This document shows positions 59,896 to 64,000 of a stretch of DNA of 64,000 bases, piece after piece. Location of the stretch: contig CP106741.1 of NCBI GenBank assembly GCA_030323305.1, positions 1,390,001 to 1,454,000 on the forward strand. The letters run 5' to 3'. Both the position numbers and the translations under genes were made by a program. Every line of letters starts with the position of its first letter. Position 1 is the stretch's first letter. Below the pieces are notes generated by a model. It was not told the DNA's origin, did no database searches, and worked only from the letters and a program-made list of their open reading frames with translations. This stretch comes from Paenibacillus sp. CC-CFT747. GTDB lineage: Bacteria > Bacillota > Bacilli > Paenibacillales > NBRC-103111.

Positions 59896-60606
59896 ATGGA
59901 GAATTTAAGGAAAGAAACGGCGGGTTCGCGAAAACTCGCCATGACGGCGGGCTTGGCGCTTATCCTAATGGCGGCGGCCGCGTCTTACTCGTACGGCATG
60001 GTTCATGGAGATTTGGTTGTAACCGGCGATCCGGGGGCCACCTTCCGCAACCTCGTTACCTCCCATAGGCGGTTTCAAATGGAGCTTGCGGGGTGGCTCT
60101 TCATCCTGGTAGCCGACATGGTGGTCGCTTGGGCTTTATACCGATACTGGCTTCCCGTCAATCCCCCGCTTGCGAAGCTCGGAGCTTGGCTTCGCCTGCT
60201 CTATACCGCTTTTCTGGGGATGGCGCTGCATAGTTTGCTCCAGGTCTCTCTTCTCACGAGCGGCTCCGACTATTTATCCTCCCTGCCGGAGGAGGCCCTT
60301 CCAGCCGCTGCCATGCTCGGTTTGGATACGTTTGAGGCTATCTGGTCGGTCGGGTTGATCCTTTTTGGCGGGCATCTGATGGTGATAAGCCGCCTGGCTT
60401 GGCAATCTCCCGGCGCGGGCCGCTTCATCAGCGTCTTGCTGGGGGTCGCATCCGCGGGTTATCTCGCTGTCCATCTCGGAAGAGTGGTTCTTGCGACGGA
60501 TAGCAGGATCTTGTCGATTCTGGAATTCGTTTTTACCGGCCCTATGGCAGCGGGAGAATTGGGCTTGGCCGTCTGGTTACTCTTCAAGGGAAGGAGCAGG
60601 ACTTAG
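59896..60606 (+). CDS. DUF4386 family membrane protein
   Basis: A 236-residue protein with six predicted helices, starting MENLRKETAGSRKLAMTAGLALILMAAAASYSYG. Family features are the short loop GDLVVTGDPGATFRNLV and the SHRRFQMELAGWLFILVADMVVAWALYRYW region. It often lies near Crp/Fnr regulators. The start ATG 59896 follows CTGGAGG by seven bases. Stop codons of this gene and the Crp/Fnr gene overlap by four bases. Confidence 0.85.
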   Translation: MENLRKETAGSRKLAMTAGLALILMAAAASYSYGMVHGDLVVTGDPGATFRNLVTSHRRFQMELAGWLFILVADMVVAWALYRYWLPVNPPLAKLGAWLRLLYTAFLGMALHSLLQVSLLTSGSDYLSSLPEEALPAAAMLGLDTFEAIWSVGLILFGGHLMVISRLAWQSPGAGRFISVLLGVASAGYLAVHLGRVVLATDSRILSILEFVFTGPMAAGELGLAVWLLFKGRSRT

Positions 60607-61181
60607 CTGCTCTGAACCCGTTTTTTAATTCGGCTAAAAGACTCTGCGGTGATCCCCAGATAACTCGCCAGCTGGTACTGAGGTACGCGCTCGACCAAGT
60701 GAGGCCGTTTCTGCAAAAGCGTTAGGTAGCGTTGTTCCGGAGTGGAAGCGACAAAAGCCGCAAACTCTTCCTGCATTTGGCCGAATGTCTCCTCCATCAT
60801 CCTTCGGGTCATGGATTCCAAAGGAGAATATTTCACGTACATGTCTTTCTCCGTATCCAGACGGCCCACCACCAGAACGGAGTCCTCCAGGCAGGCAAAG
60901 GTATAGGCGGACGCCTTATCCGTCTTATGATGGTCGAAAATGGCTATGGTCTGCTCCTCCGTGTAGAAGCCCGACGTTACCTCCCGCCCCTCTTCGTCCA
61001 GCGAATACTGCCTCACGCAGCCCCTCAACACGAAGTAGCAGTAAGCCGGAACCTCTCCCTGTCTTAGAAGAACGGTTCCTTTCTTAAATTCCTCTACCGG
61101 GATCTGCCCGGCGATCTCCTGCTGCTCTTCCTCGCTAAGCGAGGTCAATCGGGTCATGTATTTGTATAAGATTTCTTTCAT
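60603..61181 (-). CDS. Crp/Fnr family transcriptional regulator
   Basis: A 192-residue protein: N-terminal cyclic-nucleotide-type beta barrel (GTVLLRQGEVPAYCYFVLRGCVRQYSLDEEGREVTSGFY), long dimer helix, and C-terminal helix-turn-helix (RVPQYQLASYLGITAESFSRIKKRV). No Fnr iron-sulfur cysteine cluster; the cAMP pocket Arg and Ser are not evident, so the ligand is unknown. ATG 61181 with GAGGAG upstream. Convergent with the DUF4386 gene, which may be its target. Confidence 0.9.
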   Translation of the reverse strand: MKEILYKYMTRLTSLSEEEQQEIAGQIPVEEFKKGTVLLRQGEVPAYCYFVLRGCVRQYSLDEEGREVTSGFYTEEQTIAIFDHHKTDKASAYTFACLEDSVLVVGRLDTEKDMYVKYSPLESMTRRMMEETFGQMQEEFAAFVASTPEQRYLTLLQKRPHLVERVPQYQLASYLGITAESFSRIKKRVQSS

Positions 61182-61335
61182 CTCCGGCACTCCTCTCGTT
61201 AGGGTAATGGGCGTTCCCGGCAGACGGACAGCCGCTACAAAAAGGCCGCAACCCCCGCCTCCCGGCAGGGATCGCGACCTAATCCGTGTCCACTGCGGCT
61301 TACGCCGCTTGACTGTCGTAAGCCTTTAGCCGTTA

Positions 61336-62004
61336 TTACGGTGAGGACGGACCGGCCAGCCAGCTCCCACATTCATCCGCCAAAGCTTGAAGCTCCTGAA
61401 AGCACACCCCGGCATGGTAGCCGTCGCAAACGGCATGATGGAACTGCACCGATACAGGAAGCCGGATTCGGCCCTCCTGCCTGCGGAACTGACCGACGGT
61501 AAAGATGGGCAGCAGATAAGCTCCCTCGTTGTAGATGTTCAGGTTAAATCCCGTGAAGCTCACCCACGGAATGCTGGAAATGGGAAATGTATTCGGCGGC
61601 TCGGCGGGATCCGGGAACAGGCCCTTCGCCTTTCGGAAGGCTTCCATCTGTCGAAGGCAACCCTCGTAGAACGGTCCAAACTCCTCGTGGAACGGAGTCC
61701 AAATACTGGAGAAGGTTTGATCGTCCTCATGGAAGATGGTAAAGCCGGGAGACATTTGCTCCCAGACACCCAGCCTTCCCTCCGCATCCAAGCAGGTTCG
61801 AAATTCGCTATGGCGGTTAACGACCTTCGCGATTAGGTAGAGCAGAGCCGGATACAGCCGGATTCCCCTGCTTGTCCGTTCGCTCTGCAGCAGAGTGATG
61901 TCCAGATCGGCGGTCATGCTGTAGGTGCATCTTACCCGGTTCAAATAGTGCTCGTAATAAGGCTTTCGGGCCCAGCTATCGAGATCGATCGGATGAAAAT
62001 TCAT
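61336..62004 (-). CDS. cat: Type A chloramphenicol O-acetyltransferase
   Basis: CAT inactivates chloramphenicol with acetyl-CoA; active form is a trimer. The 222-residue product has MNFHPIDLDSWARKPYYEHYLN, the contact loop PFHEEFGPFYEG, SIPWVSFTGFNLN, and catalytic HHAVCDGYH (His189-190) near the C-terminus. SD GGAGGG six bases before ATG 62004 is locked in a 12-bp hairpin with a leader peptide, the classic cat attenuator. It could give inducible chloramphenicol resistance; this is inferred, and family members with xenobiotic substrates exist. Confidence 0.93.
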   Translation of the reverse strand: MNFHPIDLDSWARKPYYEHYLNRVRCTYSMTADLDITLLQSERTSRGIRLYPALLYLIAKVVNRHSEFRTCLDAEGRLGVWEQMSPGFTIFHEDDQTFSSIWTPFHEEFGPFYEGCLRQMEAFRKAKGLFPDPAEPPNTFPISSIPWVSFTGFNLNIYNEGAYLLPIFTVGQFRRQEGRIRLPVSVQFHHAVCDGYHAGVCFQELQALADECGSWLAGPSSP

Positions 62005-62010
62005 GTTTAT

Positions 62011-62040
62011 CCCTCCTAAAATGGTTAGATTTTAGGAGGG
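62011..62040 (-). promoter_or_regulatory. cat translational attenuator hairpin
   Basis: ATTTTAGGAGGG / CCCTCCTAAAAT, perfect 12-bp arms around GGTTAG. The Shine-Dalgarno lies in the 3' arm (minus strand). The leader peptide's last codons lie in the 5' arm. Confidence 0.9.
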
Positions 62041-62061
62041 ACCGTCCACTGCTTTGACCAT
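62032..62061 (-). CDS. cat leader peptide MVKAVDGPS
   Basis: A nine-codon ORF with AGAGGAT upstream. It begins MVK as the cat-86 leader does. Its TAA stop (62034-62032) sits in the first arm of the attenuator hairpin. Chloramphenicol-stalled ribosomes on such leaders open the hairpin. Too short for the usual ORF lists. Confidence 0.8.
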   Translation of the reverse strand: MVKAVDGPS

Positions 62062-62141
62062 ATCCTCTTTACACCTCGTTATATTTTGCCACACAGGAGT
62101 TTCCTGCTATTCCCATAATATCATATTCTGAGCCCTATCGA

Positions 62142-62473
62142 TTATGCTATCGGTGTGCCATCGGGCAGCTGTAAATCAGGCTTTAGTAGAACGACATCGC
62201 CCTTCTCCGGGACTCCCCAAGCACCAATACCTCGGAATCAAACCCGGCTATCCGGCGCGGGGGAAAATTGACCACCCCGATCACTTGCCGTCCTACAATC
62301 TCTTCGGCTGTGTATCTATTTGTGATTTGGGCACTGGACTTTTTGATTCCGATTTCTGGGCCAAAATCAATCTCAAGTTTGATAGCCGGTACTTTGGCTT
62401 TTGCGAAAAACTCCGCTTTCCTAATCGTTCCCGCCCGAATATCCAGTTTCATAAAGTCATCAATCGTTGCCAT
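62142..62473 (-). CDS. csaA: CsaA tRNA-binding domain protein (one frame break as sequenced)
   Basis: CsaA is a small OB-fold protein with export-related chaperone activity in B. subtilis. The 110-residue product (after repair, the family's exact length) is [22 protein letters not shown], then [19 protein letters not shown] and [20 protein letters not shown]. The frame breaks at four C (62215-62218); one base gives [15 protein letters not shown]. It lies upstream of cat on the same strand; the 300 bases before it (62474-62771) hold no gene I can support. Confidence 0.92.
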
Positions 62474-62771
62474 GTAAACTCTCCCTTCTTCTATGGACGG
62501 AGCTGTGCTTCCACTTCATCACTTGCCGCCTTCCATTCATTCCTTTTTTGGTCGAAGGGGGATTAAATAAAAATTCCCGTTCTCGTCCATCTCATATTTT
62601 ATCCGATTTAAGCTGTACCCATCGGTTATCTTGGCATGGTAAGCCATTCGGCCGTCTTACATAAAAAAAGCCTCCCTCCCTTTTCAGCAAGTGGAAGCCT
62701 TCTATTTAACCATTCCTCCATAAGTTTCACCTAGGTTGTTCTCTCGAAACCCTTTCCTGCCCTGCCCCTCC

Positions 62772-63167
62772 CTAACATAAACCGGTACTTTCTATCTTCT
62801 CCAAGCATTCCGACCATGTAAGGCATTTACAGGAAAGTCCGCTGTCCAGGATCTGGATCATGGAATTAAGCTGTTTCTTCCTCTCCTCAAGCTGAGAGCG
62901 TTTTTGCTGGGCCATCTGCTCCCACCGCTCCGTAAGGGGATCAAGGGTTTCAAAACCTTCGAGCAAAATAGCGATCTCCTGAATGCTAAAACCGGTTTGC
63001 TGCGCGATTTTGATAAAATGAATGCGTTCCAGTACCTGTTCGTCATACCGGCGCTGCCCATTCTTACGCTCCGGAGCAGGAAGCAAACCAACCGATTCAT
63101 AATAACGCAGGGTCGATGCGTTTACCTCTGCCTTTACCGCCAGCTGCCCAATACTAAGCCCCGTCAT
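62772..63167 (-). CDS. MerR family regulator with Cys-rich C-terminus
   Basis: A 131-residue regulator: MTGLSIGQLAVKAEVNASTLRYYESVGLLPAPERKNGQRRY, a dimer helix and a C-terminal Cys cluster SCKCLTWSEC plus a last Cys. The Cys pattern recalls SoxR or heavy-metal sensors, but the exact spacing is not one I recognise. ATG 63167 with AAGG upstream; a TTG five codons earlier is possible. No obvious target gene. Confidence 0.82.
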   Translation of the reverse strand: MTGLSIGQLAVKAEVNASTLRYYESVGLLPAPERKNGQRRYDEQVLERIHFIKIAQQTGFSIQEIAILLEGFETLDPLTERWEQMAQQKRSQLEERKKQLNSMIQILDSGLSCKCLTWSECLEKIESTGLC

Positions 63168-63280
63168 CCTTATGACCTTCAAGAAAAAATCAACCGGATC
63201 GCTCAGGTTAACGAAGGCCTTTAAGTTATGGAGGGGCTATCCGCTTGATCGGGCTGGCCCCAAGGCCATCGTTCTTGGCT

Positions 63281-63649
63281 TCACCGAATAAAGCAGGTCA
63301 CTTCAAACAGAATGCCGTCAAGAGCCCTAAAGTAAAGCGTATACCCGTCCCTGATCTTTTTGGGCCGCTCTCCCGTCACCCGTCCGGCCTCTTCGAGACG
63401 GTCACACAGCCGATCGACCTCTTCGGTCGTATCGACATAGAACCCGACATGAAAATCTTTAGGGTAGACGGGAAGCTCGCCCCCGAAAGCGACGGGATTG
63501 CTCAGCACAAGCGTAAACCCCTGCTCATCCTTCATCACCGCAATGGCCTCCCCTTTCTGGTCCACCAGCTGGAAATGGAACACCTCACCGAAGAAATCCC
63601 TTGCCTCCCCCAGATTACCGACGCATAAATTCAAATGATTAAGCCGCAT
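63281..63649 (-). CDS. VOC family protein (glyoxalase/bleomycin-resistance type)
   Basis: A 122-residue beta-alpha-beta-beta-beta protein: MRLNHLNLCVGNLGEARDFFGEVFHFQLVDQKG and C-terminal YTLYFRALDGILFEVTCF. Metal positions His, Glu are partly present. Divergent from a TetR gene with a palindrome between, so likely controlled by it. Substrate unknown. Confidence 0.85.
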   Translation of the reverse strand: MRLNHLNLCVGNLGEARDFFGEVFHFQLVDQKGEAIAVMKDEQGFTLVLSNPVAFGGELPVYPKDFHVGFYVDTTEEVDRLCDRLEEAGRVTGERPKKIRDGYTLYFRALDGILFEVTCFIR

Positions 63650-63706
63650 AAACCTTCCTCCTTTTATGGAATTAAAACCAACCGAGTGTCCATTTAATCT
63701 AACACC

Positions 63707-63722
63707 ATTAGATTATTCTAAT
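63707..63722. promoter_or_regulatory. Candidate TetR operator between VOC and tetR genes
   Basis: ATTAGA-TTAT-TCTAAT, perfect 6-bp arms, 35 bases before the tetR ATG. Confidence 0.6.
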
Positions 63723-63756
63723 CATGTTATACTGTCAACCAAGGACGGTGAAAAAC

Positions 63757-64000
63757 ATGGCGAGAAAACGAACCCGGCCGACGCTCGAGCTGATCGGCCC
63801 GGAAGACAACGAAGGCCTCCATACCCCGTTAAGCCGGGGAAGAATTACGCAGGCCGCCCTTCAATTATTGAATGAGCGGGGGCTGAAGGAGTTAAGCATG
63901 CGGAAAGTAGCCGATGCCCTGTCGGTCCAAACCGCCTCTCTGTATTACCATGTTCAAGGAAAAGACCAGCTGCTTCAGCTGCTGACCGATAAAATAAGCT
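63757..64000 (+). CDS. TetR family regulator, N-terminal part (cut by window edge)
   Basis: The 81 visible residues open MARKRTRPTLELIGPEDNEG and carry the helix-turn-helix GRITQAALQLLNERGLKELSMRKVADALSVQTASLYYHVQGKDQLLQLLTDKI. AAGGACGG precedes ATG 63757. Divergent from the VOC gene; ligand domain not seen. Confidence 0.9.
   Translation, partial: MARKRTRPTLELIGPEDNEGLHTPLSRGRITQAALQLLNERGLKELSMRKVADALSVQTASLYYHVQGKDQLLQLLTDKIS

Noticed and set aside
62640..62710. Terminator after the MerR gene
   Set aside because: A T run follows a GGAGG stretch, but I could not form a convincing stem.

Overview
The window looks like a chromosomal segment of a GC-rich spore-forming Firmicute of the Paenibacillaceae. 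The left third keeps blocks of gene order known from Bacillus subtilis: dnaX-ybaB-recR with a long SRP RNA beside it; rpmE, rho, murA, fba, spo0F, pyrG and rpoE in that order; and speE-speB, a class A penicillin-binding protein and ywhD. A Spo0F phosphorelay protein and a YhcN-like spore lipoprotein point to sporulation. Most core genes lie on the minus strand.

Layout. 1-12 kb: replication, recombination, SRP RNA, L31, Rho, wall precursor synthesis, glycolysis, phosphorelay, CTP synthase and RNA polymerase delta. 12-25 kb: subtilisin-like protease, YwiB, AraC regulator, polyamine genes, PBP1-type enzyme, phosphodiester glycosidase, LysR and threonine synthase, YwhD, methyltransferase. 25-41 kb: accessory genes, including HxlR with a haloalkane-dehalogenase-like enzyme, an M1 peptidase, TetR with a paired SMR pump, a c-di-AMP riboswitch ahead of an NlpC/P60 hydrolase, GGDEF and DUF4253 proteins, and a glutathione peroxidase. 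41-48 kb: an Lpl-type sugar ABC transporter with its membrane-bound AraC sensor. 48-64 kb: many small regulator-plus-target cassettes (TetR, WYL, ArsR, MerR, AraC, Crp/Fnr) with an MFS pump, AHSA1/SRPBCC proteins, an AlkZ-like protein, an epoxide hydrolase, and a chloramphenicol acetyltransferase with its own attenuator.

Regulation can be read at several places: a GGGC-start CTP-sensing leader for pyrG; a c-di-AMP riboswitch; a cat leader peptide (MVKAVDGPS) overlapping a 12-bp hairpin that hides the cat ribosome site; an ArsR promoter with its operator in the spacer; and a Crp/Fnr-type palindrome centred near -41.5 of a DUF4386 gene that converges on a Crp/Fnr gene.

Warning on sequence quality. 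I count 41 frame breaks in 24 genes, including essential dnaX. Every one can be repaired by adding one or two bases, nearly always in a short homopolymer, and in each case the repaired length is a whole number of codons. The simplest explanation is uncorrected deletions in the assembly, not real pseudogenes. I therefore annotate these genes over their full repaired span and give each break position. A dispersed ~95-99 bp element with inverted-repeat ends occurs twice, and one copy carries the pyrG stop codon.
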